From: Phaeotremella fagi
Taxonomy: Eukaryota > Basidiomycota > Tremellomycetes > Tremellales > Phaeotremellaceae
NCBI GenBank assembly: GCA_001599715.1
Contig: BCHU01000012.1
Coordinates: 558,001 to 622,000 of the forward strand
DNA length: 64,000 bases
Direction: 5' to 3'
A program made the position numbers and the translations under genes. Below, piece after piece: positions 36,356-46,289 of the stretch; positions within the stretch are counted from its first letter, which is position 1, and each line of letters begins with the position of its first letter. Under the pieces are notes generated by a model. That model was not told the DNA's origin. It did no database searches and was given only the letters and a program-made list of their open reading frames with translations.

Positions 36356-37660
36356 TCATAGAGCTATAGTATGGAAATTAGGGAAAACGAATTCATCAAC
36401 CAAAGTTTTCCTAACGACGTCAACGATGAATCTCTCTACTTTCCCAACGTTTCTCAAAACATGAGCGTCAGAATGGCCAATCTCAGATTCGATTTGTAAT
36501 GACGAAAGTATTCTTTGACCGATAGGTAAATGTGGATGATTCGATTCGTTGAAGTGATTGATACCATAAAGATTACCGTTACTGTTACCGTTATTTGAAT
36601 TTGACTCTTCGTCATCATCGATTATCGTCAGATGTAATCTATTTTTATTGTTCGAATATGCCATGATCAAATCTAGATCTAGTGTTAAACCGGTGATTGA
36701 GATTTTTAGCGGTAGACTCATAAACAGTGTAGATGGATAATTGACTTGTAAAGATGTTAAAAGAATTAAATTGAGATTCGATTTATGTTTGTAAGAAAGA
36801 TGTAATTGTAGGGATGGGATTGGATTGTTTTTGATCGTATTCTCGTATTCATGGGATGGGAGACCGGTAGGTCTGGCTGGTGGGGATATGGGTGGAGGGA
36901 TCGATTGATTCGATATCGGCGTCACGGTTCTATGTATTCTTTGACGATGTCTTTGATTCTTCACTGATAATCTGGGATATAAATGTTGTTGGGAATGTGA
37001 TTGAGATTGAGGTATTGGATGTGAGAATAACGAAGGTGTCCTAACGTGATTCCCATTACCAATTAATTGAGGTGACATGATGACACTAGCGTAATCTTTC
37101 CCTATACCGAATGACAATCCACTACCACCAAGTCCAATCCCCACACCACCAACTAAAGACGTATTCCTAGGTGAACCCAATCCAGAATAAATCGACATCT
37201 CATCAAGATGAAGGTTGGAATCTGAATTCAAAGTTGGGATTTGTGGTTGTGCAAAATTTCTCGCTTCGTTCGGATGAACAAATTCGTAATTCTCATCGTC
37301 CAACGGTGAATAAGTCGAAGAAAATCTTTTCGGATTCGAATTCCGTCCATGATAGAACACATCATCATAAGAATCCGCTTCCTCTTCATCAAGTAATTCT
37401 TGTTTCGATCTGTCAACCTCATCACCTTCTTCGTCACCTTCATCAAACGCTCTCCAGACATCTCTGATATCTTTGATCTCAATTTCAGGTCCTACAGTAC
37501 CGAAATCAAATGATGTTATCGTTATTGGACCGATGAAGGAGGGTCTCGTCGTCGTTTCTAGTTGTTTGTTTAGGAGTGTGATTAGGGAGGATGATAGTTG
37601 ATTTTGACCATTTTCTGATATTAATTCAGTGAGTAATGACCAGTCTATATCTAGTGACAT
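36356..37660 (-). CDS. MDM12: Mdm12, ERMES complex SMP-domain protein
   Basis: A single exon of 434 codons. Mdm12 is a soluble subunit of ERMES, the ER-mitochondria tether that moves phospholipids through SMP domains. The family signature is at the start, MSLDIDWSLLTELI, followed by ITSFDFGTVGPEIEIKDI. The later SMP strands include PSLQLHLSYKHKSNLNL, FMSLPLKISITGLTLDLDLI and HVLRNVGKVERFIVDVVR, and it ends FVFPNFHTIAL. An acidic insert (near residues 70-100) and a long Ser/Pro/Gly/His-rich insert in the middle are common in basidiomycete Mdm12. Being intronless, it stands out among heavily split neighbours. It is convergent with the REX1-like gene. Confidence 0.95.
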   Translation of the reverse strand: MSLDIDWSLLTELISENGQNQLSSSLITLLNKQLETTTRPSFIGPITITSFDFGTVGPEIEIKDIRDVWRAFDEGDEEGDEVDRSKQELLDEEEADSYDDVFYHGRNSNPKRFSSTYSPLDDENYEFVHPNEARNFAQPQIPTLNSDSNLHLDEMSIYSGLGSPRNTSLVGGVGIGLGGSGLSFGIGKDYASVIMSPQLIGNGNHVRTPSLFSHPIPQSQSHSQQHLYPRLSVKNQRHRQRIHRTVTPISNQSIPPPISPPARPTGLPSHEYENTIKNNPIPSLQLHLSYKHKSNLNLILLTSLQVNYPSTLFMSLPLKISITGLTLDLDLIMAYSNNKNRLHLTIIDDDEESNSNNGNSNGNLYGINHFNESNHPHLPIGQRILSSLQIESEIGHSDAHVLRNVGKVERFIVDVVRKTLVDEFVFPNFHTIAL

Positions 37661-38195
37661 TGGTTATCGCTGTCCCAATCTTGATCTATAAGTGAGTCGA
37701 TTTGAGGTATGTGTAGATGTAAATTGCTGAAACTCCTACCAATACCGTTTATTCACGAGTATAGGAGGAACCTTTTACTTCCGTGTAAACAATGGTTGTG
37801 GCAATCAAGTGGCACTTGAACCTACTTCGAGCATCAACTATTGTATACTTGTTCAATTATTCCAAAAGTCAGAGCATACGATGCATAAGGTAAACTGTAA
37901 AGCCAGATATCTACAACGAAACAACGTTACAACGTTAATTTTAAATCAAGACAACTAAACAATTGATTATACCGCCCAGAAAAGGACAAACAACGAAAGC
38001 GGGACGGAAATTCTTTTTTTTGGTGACGACAATTTGTAAATAAAATTTAATTGAATTCTTTGAAAGGGTTTTGATATGATTCTTTTGTAATTTAAATTTT
38101 TGAGGAGGAAAAGGAAAGGAGAGTAAAGAGGGGTCAAGTGGCTTTTTTGGCGAACAAAGCTGGCTTTTGTGGCGAAAATTTGCACCTCCAAGAAT
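37661..38195. other. Region between MDM12 and the permease
   Basis: About 535 bases: the 5' flank of MDM12 and the AT-rich 3' flank of the permease. No gene is supported; the open frame at 37967-38344 overlaps the permease end in another frame. Confidence 0.5.
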
Positions 38196-40098
38196 CTAGG
38201 TGAAAAGCCAATTGGCGATTTTACCAAAGATGTTCTTGGGTGGTGGTTCGTCGTAAGATACCTCCTCGTCTGAAGGGATGTTACTAACGAAATCGAGTTG
38301 AGATGGTGAGAGATGTTTTGGTTTCTTGACCAACCAGTACCCAAGGATCAAAGCGAAGAACAATGGAATGTTGATGTAAGCGACGACAAAGTTCGAAGCG
38401 TCGAATCCACCTGTTGTAAAGTTCTCCCAACCGTTGAATAAGATGACAACAATACACCATACAATACAGTAGTAAGCGGGGAATGGTTGGAGCTTGTTTG
38501 CGTAGTGGAATTTGGATCTGTCGATACCTTGAGCTTCAACACCTTTCTTGAATCTGAGGTATGTCAAGGAGATGGTACACCAGACAATGAAACCGGATAG
38601 AGAAGTTAAATTGGATAACCAGTTCAAAGCTGTTGATGCACCTGCACCCAAGGACATGAATGAGAGAAGCATGAAGATGGTAGCGAGGAGTAAAGCGTTG
38701 ATTGGTAAACCGGTTTTGGTAGTTTTAGCGAAGATCTTTGGTGCTTGACCACGAAGTGCCAATCCGTACAACATTCTTGAAGTACCGTAAAGACCAGAGT
38801 TACCGGCTGAGAAAGCGGAAGTCAAAACACCGGCGTTGATGATAGAAGGTAAGACTTTGATACCAGCAAGATTGAATGCCAAAACGAAAGGACTTGAGGC
38901 TGCGGTACCGGTTGATTGAAGGAGATCTGGATTGTCGTATGGAACGAGCATACCGACGATTAGAATACCAACGATATAGAAAAGTGCGATACGGTAGAAA
39001 ATACGTTTAACAGCTTTGGTAACGGCGATACGAGGGTTTTTAACTTCAGCGGCTGCAACGGCGATTTGTTCCATACCGAGGTAGGAGTATGCGGCTTGAA
39101 GCAAATCTGTGAACCAACCCAAGAATTTACCGGTGGAACCAGTAGTGAAGTAAGGGGCGAAAGCACCTGGTGAATACCAATACTTGAAACCTAATCTAGG
39201 TTGCGAGGGGACACCTCCGAGATCAACGATCAAACCAGCAAGGATTAAACCTATGATCAAAGCGATTTTGATCATGGCAAAGATGAATTCTGATTCACCG
39301 AACCAACGTACACCCAAGTAATTGATTGATGCACAGGCAATCATCAAGGCGATTAGGTAGGCAGCTTGATGGGAAATTGGGAAGGCTTCATCCCAGAATG
39401 AAATCAAGATACAGGCGGAGATGAGTTCGGTTGGTAGGGAGATGATTCCGGAGAAAACAACTTGCCAACCTAAAGCGAAACCAACCGATGGGTTGAACCA
39501 ACGCTCAGCCTGTTAAAACACAGGCGTGTATCAATAAAAGGTCGTTATGAAGAAAAGAGGGAACTAACAAAGTGGATGTAACCACCTGAAATAGGTGCAT
39601 ATACTGCCATTTCACCGAGTGAAATCACTGAATGGTGTCAGATCTTCGCTATTTGTTCCAGGATGTCGTAACAAACTTACACATCGCATAGGCGATCGAA
39701 CCAACGATGGCATAAGCCAACAAAGCACCTGCTGGACCACCGTGGGCGATGGCTTTACCTGAACCCAAGAAAAGACCAGTACCGAGAGTACCACTGAGAA
39801 TGATTTGGTTAGTCACTGACACCCTGATAGGGAAAACGATAACGATAACGACAAAGATGAAGAGAACTTACGCCAAGGCAATCATCTGCATGTGTCTTTG
39901 CTCCATGTTACGTTGCACACCATCGTCTGTTTTCAAGCTCAGTTCAAACCCCCCCCCAAAAGTGATGATCAGTGACTCACAAAGTTTGGTATGAATATCG
40001 ACAGCGGTGTCATCTAATTCACCAGCTGCCAAAACTCTAACATCGGTCTCATCGATGACCTCTGATTTGATGTTCTTCTCTTCGTCGTATGCTGACAT
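38196..40098 (-). CDS. Amino acid permease (APC superfamily, yeast AAT type)
   Basis: A plasma-membrane proton-coupled amino acid transporter of about 535 residues. A hydrophilic N-terminus MSAYDEEKN leads across an intron into RNMEQRHMQMIALAGTLGTG, the conserved TM1 entry of yeast amino acid permeases, with GTGLFLGSGKAI. About twelve membrane helices follow. Characteristic segments are FWPDEAFPIS-like loops, SYLGMEQIAVAAAEVKNPR and AFSAGNSGLYGTSRMLYGLA. The C-terminal tail is hydrophilic (DFVSNIPSDEEVSYDEPPPK). The large last exon covers TM4 to the end. Substrate range cannot be read from sequence. A TATA box lies about 90 bases upstream. A run of nine C lies in the second intron (near 39949-39957). 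Confidence 0.93.
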
Positions 40099-40184
40099 GA
40101 TGGAAGTGTAGTTGATGTAAAAACGAGTTTACAATGATTGGAAGAAAGAAAAAGGGGGAGGGGAGTAACGGACGTTGGAGCAAC

Positions 40185-40192
40185 TATATATA
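40185..40192 (-). promoter_or_regulatory. TATA box of the permease gene
   Basis: TATATATA lies 87 bases upstream of the permease ATG (40098, minus strand). Confidence 0.6.
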
Positions 40193-41504
40193 CGGTTCAC
40201 TATCTATCAGAATGGGAGCTTTGGACAATGTGGCTGCGATTCCCAACTACCGTTCTCCTTTCGACTGTAGGTTAGGCCTTCAAATTCAGGGGTGGCTCAG
40301 ACCGCTTTTCACCATCGGGAAAATAGTCCTATTCATATCACAGCAGTCGGAGGATAGCGCTCAGGAGAAGGTTTCTAAAACTAGATGCTACTTGCCTCTT
40401 TCGAGGGGAAGGGAGTAGAGACCGTGTTTTCCCCCTTTTTCTCACGTTAATTTAACTTCGGTAAACTGATATCCACAGTACTTTTCTCTCCAAGTTCTGG
40501 GTATTCTAGGCATAAAACCAGAATAGAATACTCAAGAAATCGTCGAATTCACTTATCTCATTTCGTTCCTAGACTCGCTTGACATCATGTGGTACCCAGT
40601 CTACTCTTATCTTTCAAACAATAAGGTTTTTGTATATACCTGGGGAAATCGTTGATCGTATGGAGCTTTGTGCAACGCCACTTGTTATATATTAAGGGTT
40701 TATGGGAACTAGTTTGATAATTTAGTTAACGATTAAGATAAGGTGGTTGGAAGGACTTGGCTACAGAATTTGATGGTTGGAACAATTTTTTCCATCAAGT
40801 AGATCTATCTCGTCAAGACTGACTATAGAACGATTGAGAGTGACTGAGCGCAAGAGGGAACATGAATATGATTTTACAGTACTCCTCTCGTATGCCACCT
40901 CTCATTCAGTCTAATTAACGGTTTCTTATCTACGAATTGAGCAGGAGACGCACAAGTGCCGAAAATGCCGCAGTCAGAATATCACCATGACGTGCGTAAT
41001 ACTCTTAATTCTCAGGGTAAATGCGGAAAGCTGATAAGAGTCTTTCTCCTTTTCCTCAGTCCGTTGGAAGAGTTTTACGAGTATTTTGGAAACAACAAAG
41101 CTAAGTTTTTTAGATTGTTCTAGACCTGTCCATATGGAGTCTACTTTCAAACAGAAGGATTTTATACTTGGGTTGAAGAAGCTATAACTGGATCCGTGAG
41201 GATGCCTTGGAGGTTGAGCACTTAAGTTAACTTGGAGGTGGATACGTAGCGTTAGATCAACAGGCACGAAATGAAGGGTTCTTATCTTGACACGGGGGTT
41301 CCGTTCCCACCAATTTAACTCAAACAGCAATTTCAAAGGTAAATGGGGTAGGACAGATCTATTTTTTGACTGGGATATCTGACTGCTACTTAGTTTCATT
41401 TAGTACCGAGGTTATTCCAAGCGAGTCGGAGATTTATGATAAGACTTTTCTACCCCACCTTCCCCGTCGAGTTTTGGAAAGGTGGAGTAACAGTACTTGA
41501 CGTT

Positions 41505-41553
41505 CAAAACGGACATCCTAGACGGACACACAAGACGGACATTCAAGACGGAC
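41505..41553 (+). repeat. Degenerate GACGGACA tandem repeat
   Basis: Four units of the form (A/G)A(A/G)ACGGAC with spacers of 5-8 bases follow one another. It may be a short minisatellite or a cluster of factor-binding sites in the shared upstream region. Confidence 0.5.
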
Positions 41554-42133
41554 TGCTGTCCTCAACAGGGAGAGAACGCTTTTCTGGGAAGTACATATCA
41601 TATCCAATATATCTTTCCATTTCGTTTAATCCAGACAATACACAGGTCCAAGTAAGCTATGGTCTTCTTTAAATCTTAAGTCTAAATACGGAAGCAAAAC
41701 CCTGAGAATGCGGTCAATATGCAGACATGTGAACTAAGAAAGTATATGAAATCAGTTGAATTCGGAATACTACAGGACGGTGGTTGCCGACGGCGTTGCG
41801 CAGAAAGATGATAGCTGAAAGACCGAAACCAGTGAAGAGGTGAAACTACAACCAATATTGAAATATAAAAGGATGAAACTGTGTACCAAGTGATGATAAC
41901 CTTTGAAGCTGTAACATATCAGTTTACAAGCTGCCCAGGAAACTCTAGTCCCCACGACTTAATTCATCTTTTAAGATACGAAAGACGCAATCATTGCTCC
42001 ATGCTCCAAGCTGCCACATTGAAACTTTGAGTGACTTCGGTCATTTCCGATAGGGAGAAATGATTTTGTCATGCTTGACCAAGTTCCATGAGTGAAGAGC
42101 TAAAGAAGAAGAGAGATTTCGATTCGATAGAGG

Positions 42134-42143
42134 TATATATATA
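42134..42143 (+). promoter_or_regulatory. TATA box of the aminotransferase gene
   Basis: A ten-base TA run lies about 95 bases upstream of the ATG at 42236. Confidence 0.6.
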
Positions 42144-42235
42144 GAAAATAGATAGACACAAGTAGATTAATTAGATTTATACTTCACACTCACCCACTTT
42201 TCACTTTTATTCTCTGCGTACTGTAAATAATCAAA

Positions 42236-44392
42236 ATGTCGCCAGCTCCAGCTTTACCTGAGAGTCTCGATCTCAATCATCATCTAGCTAAGCGTGTACG
42301 CGCAGCTACACCAAGTGCCATGAAAGCATTAGGTAAAATGATGAGAGAGAGAAAAATGTTATCATTAGCTGGTGGTAAGTAATTCCCCTATAGACCATAG
42401 AACAATCCAGCTAACAGGAAAGAACAGGTATGCCCCATGGTAAATTCATTTCATCGATTACTAAGATAAGAATTTCCACGTACTAACAAATCGAACTAGC
42501 CTCCCTATTCCCAATGCAACACGCGACATTTACCATGCCAACTTTGAAATCACTTTCTGAGGGTGACGTAAAATCATGGCAAGATGGTACAGCCGAAACC
42601 AAGACTTTCCATCTCAAAAAAACAGGTCTAGGTACTGAAAACGATGAAGAAGGTATACTAGACTTGAACGACGTGTTACAATATGGTTTATCGAACGGTT
42701 TCCCAGAATTTATTGAACAGTTGTCTGAAATCAATCAATTGATTCATGGCAAGACTATCGCTGACGCAAGTGTGTACATCTCTTGTGGTAATACCGATGG
42801 TGAGATTTATTTATTTATTTATTTATTTCTTGCGATTGGATCGATCACTAATCGCAGAATCTAGGTGTATCCAAAGTTTGGAAATTATTTGTCGAACCTG
42901 ATGTAGACACCGTTTTAACTGAAGAATACACTTTCGGAAGTTCACTCAATTCAGGTCGTGCGGCTGGTGCAAAATTCTATCCAGTTAAGATGGACGATGA
43001 TGGACTTATTCCCGATGAGTTTGATAGAATCTTGACAACTTGGGACGAGAGTACTCAAGGTAGAAGACCCCATTTGTTGTACACTATTCCATGTGGTCAG
43101 GTGTGTTATTTGTTTTTCGCCTTTTTATATGAATTTCAGACTCATACTTTGAATAGAATCCCACTGGAACTGTTCAACCTGCTGAGCGATATGATGCTGT
43201 TTATGCTATCTGTCAAAAACATGATGTTATCATGTGAGTGGTTTGTGGATAAAGAGGTTCCAAATACTAACAATTTTTATTCTAGTATGGAAGACGATCC
43301 ATATTATCGTAAGCGTCCTGTGATCAGTTCTTTGATCCACACTAACAACCTCCCCCCAGCTCTCCAATATTCATCCTACGAACCCAACCCCGAAAAACGT
43401 ACCGAAAAATTCGCCGAAGCCAGATCAAAAATGCCACCAGTCCCAGAAAAAGCTGCCGACGACGATTCAAACCAAGTAGCCAAAGTATTCAACGAATACG
43501 CTGGAATCAGAAGTTATCTCTCGAGAGATACAGACGGTCGTGTAGTCCGTATCGACACTTTCAGTAAAGTTTTCGGACCTGGTATGAGAATGGGATGGGT
43601 TTCTGCGAATTCAGTCTTTGTAGAGAGATTGATGAGAATCGGTGAAACTTCTACTCAGGTTCCTAACAATTTGGCTCAAGCTGTGTTGTCTAGTTATTTG
43701 TCTGATGAGAATTGGGGTATCAGCGGTTGGATTAGATGGATGTGGGGTGAGTTTTCTTGTTTGTGTACGGGAAGTGTAAACTGATAAGCTTGATGTTAGC
43801 TGTTCGTCTCGAATACCAATTAAAAAGAGATTTCTTCCTCGACTGCGTAACCAAATACGTTCCCGAGAAATACGTGAAAACCAAACCATGCGGTGGAGGA
43901 ATGTTCCAATGGTTAGAAATCAACATTTCCTCTCATCCACGATTCGTTAAATCAGAAATCAAAGATCTACCTAACGATCTCACGGTCGATACCATCGCCA
44001 GTGAACCCAGTGAAATCCCTGGATTGGTCACTAAGAAAGATTCTGTTCAATATACGACTAACACTGGAGAATTGATGGATGAACTTTGGATGTATTTGGT
44101 CGAACAGGGTAACGTCCTTTTGATGCCTGCGAAATTGTTCCAAGTCAAAACTCCTGGTGTGGACGAGACTTCGAGACTTAATTATTTCCGTGCTACCGTG
44201 AGTCACTAGTTTTCCTGAGATTCATGTTTATGTTATGTACTAATGACCTCCAGTTCGCTGGTGATTTACCAACTATCGACGAAGCTTTGAAAACTTTCGG
44301 TTCTACCATCCAGGTCAGTTTACGTTTTTGGGTTTCACAGAAATGATCATGTCAACTAACAGTATGATCAGGAATGGTTCGAAAAAGCGTAG
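42236..44392 (+). CDS. ARO8: Aromatic amino acid aminotransferase (Aro8-like, fold type I PLP)
   Basis: A PLP enzyme moving amino groups between aromatic amino acids (or kynurenine/2-aminoadipate) and 2-oxo acids; about 570 residues. MLSLAGGMPHASLFPM is the N-terminal substrate loop. GNTDGVSKVWKLF, the join CGQ-NPTGTVQP across an intron, and IMEDDPYY (Asp for the pyridine N) follow. DTFSKVFGPGMRMGW holds the Schiff-base Lys, and ETSRLNYFRATFA holds the carboxylate-binding Arg. The final exon ends EWFEKA at TAG 44390-44392. The order and PCGQNPTG style fit the Aro8/Aro9/KAT subgroup. It shares its upstream region with a permease. One intron carries a TTTA microsatellite. A second aminotransferase specificity in the same subgroup cannot be excluded. 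Confidence 0.92.
42806..42828 (+). repeat. TTTA microsatellite within an intron
   Basis: Five tandem TTTA units plus TTT, lying just inside the 5' end of an intron of the aminotransferase gene (after the TDG codons). Probably neutral. Confidence 0.8.
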
Positions 44393-44602
44393 ATCATGTT
44401 CTTCCTTGTTTTCTTCCCCATATAAAAAAAATTGAAACATGGCTTTCAACTTCCAATCGTATATCTCATTGTATCTGTTTTAAAATATCTTTATCTTTCC
44501 ATATCTATTGTTTTTGTTTCCCGTTAAAAAAATAATCAAGATCATAACCAACATGCAGTGTTACACCATTACAGTCTTTGCATTCTGTTTCAGAGAATGT
44601 CC

Positions 44603-46053
44603 CTAATCGACCTCCCAACCCAACAACAAATTATCTATTAATCTAGTTTTCCCAACCCAAACAGCACCAGCGATAACACATTCACGATCCCCAACAGCTC
44701 CTCTAACAGGTTCAAAAGTCTTTTTGTCAAAGATCTCGATATAATCCAATTTCAATTCAACACCTTCACCACTAGCTAACAATCTATCTTGTTCGTCTAA
44801 AATGGTTTTCGTCGATTGACTGATAATTTCTTCCCCTGTTATCTCTGGTGTGTAGAGATTTTTAACTGTGCTCAAAGCTTTATGTAGGATTGGAGCTACT
44901 TTTAGTTCTGGTTTGGTGAGATAGGCGTTCCTTGAGGATAGGGCTAGGTTGGTTATTGGATCTCTTGTTGTTGGGAGGATATGGAGGTTATCAGGTGTGG
45001 GATGTGATAACAGTAGGTCGGTAAGCACTGTCAAGGGAGTTAGCTTATAATGTCTGGTCAGTGTCATCACATACTGATTTTCAACAGTAGAGCTTGTTGA
45101 ATATCCTTCTGACCAAAATAAGCGTGATCGGGCTTAAACGTTCGAAGTTGTCAGCGTCGATAACATGTAATCTCGAAAGACCCACCTCGACAGCATTAAA
45201 AAGTTTCGTGCAGATAGTCGCAACTCCAGTAAAGAATTGAGCTAACAAGCATAAAAGAATCATGAGTCAGCTTAACCAAGCACCCGACTAAAAAAAGTCC
45301 AATAAGAAAACATACGTCTAGAACTACCCTCCAAAACATCTCCCCAACCTTTCAAAGAAACCTCCACTCCCCTATGTAAATTTAAATCCTGTAATTCACC
45401 TTCGAGGGGATAAAGTACCTCCACACCAGGTGAGAAAACTATCAACGGTGACTCGTTAGAATTGAGTGGTGAAATTTCGGTAGGTCTGAATGATTCGTTC
45501 TCTGATATACCTAGACCTTTGAAGGTGTTTTGTTGAGTTGGATTTGGGGTTGGGGGAAGGAGGGTTTTTAGGAGGTCGAGATCACGTTCGAGGGTTCTTG
45601 GGTAGGATGAGAGATCTTCGTGTGGTGCGAACTGGTTAGAGTTAGCTTAGTTATTTAGTTGGGTTTACTGGGTTGAAATGATTTACCTGCATTGGATTCA
45701 CGAATAATGTCATGACAGTTAATGGATGTCTCTGGAGTGATGTTCGAACTATAAGATGAAAATCAGTTTTTCGATAGGTCTACCTTTACCGTCAACTGAC
45801 CTAGATTCAAGTGACCTTCATGTAACGCACCCATCTAAAACGCAACTGTCAGTCCGGTGATATAACATAGTACACTTACCGTGGGTACAACGCCAACATC
45901 CAATTTCCTATCTCTAGCATCTTGTCTCCATCGTCTTAATTGACCTAAACTTCTGATAACCGGAATGTTGGGCGTCCCAGTCGAGTAAAGTCTTGATATT
46001 GAATTTTTCGTCACTGGCACTCTGATTTTATTCATCCTGGATATTGACAGCAT
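44603..46053 (-). CDS. PAN6: Pantothenate synthetase
   Basis: Joins pantoate and beta-alanine using ATP to make pantothenate, the coenzyme A precursor; about 360 residues from six or seven exons. The N-terminus MLSISRMNKIRVPVTKNSI is basic and Ser-rich and could target mitochondria. Then VIRSLGQLRRWRQDARDRK and, across an intron, GVVPTMGALHEGHLNLV with the nucleotidyltransferase HxGH motif. TLFVNPMQF and QFFTGVATICTKLFN are conserved substrate-site segments. The C-terminal domain has LALSSRNAYLTKPEL (the KMSKS-like region) and VKLDYIEIFD-type strands. It ends WEVD at TAG 44603-44605. Catalytic motifs look intact. Fungal enzymes carry an insert between the FVNP motif and the second half, seen here near 45360-45600. 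Confidence 0.92.
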
Positions 46054-46289
46054 CCTCTCGGACTACACTAATATATCATGAAAATCAAAAGTAATTGTTT
46101 AACTTCAAGTTAATCATCCTTAGTATCGTAACATTTTATGGGGTTACAAACCAGGGGCTCCATAACGACGGAGTACCAATGAATGTCCGTGATTAAGTTA
46201 AAATACATAGGGATTACAAGAAGCTAGTGTTAGGAGAGAGAGGGTTCCTCTAACACCACAACCACAAGTGATCCCCTCCCCCTCCCCAC

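Larger units (their letters stand above)
40099..42235. other. Long intergenic region, divergent permease / aminotransferase
   Basis: About 2.1 kb, the longest gene-free stretch here, between two divergent nitrogen-metabolism genes. It contains TATA boxes at both ends and a degenerate GACGGACA-type repeat (41505-41553). A minus-strand open frame of 141 codons at 40974-41399 lacks any recognised domain and is not called as a gene. The size suggests an extended regulatory region. Confidence 0.5.

Noticed and set aside
40974..41399. Minus-strand open frame of 141 codons in the permease/aminotransferase spacer
   Set aside because: No domain, membrane helix or splice pattern; composition looks like noncoding sequence. 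Listed under the spacer instead.
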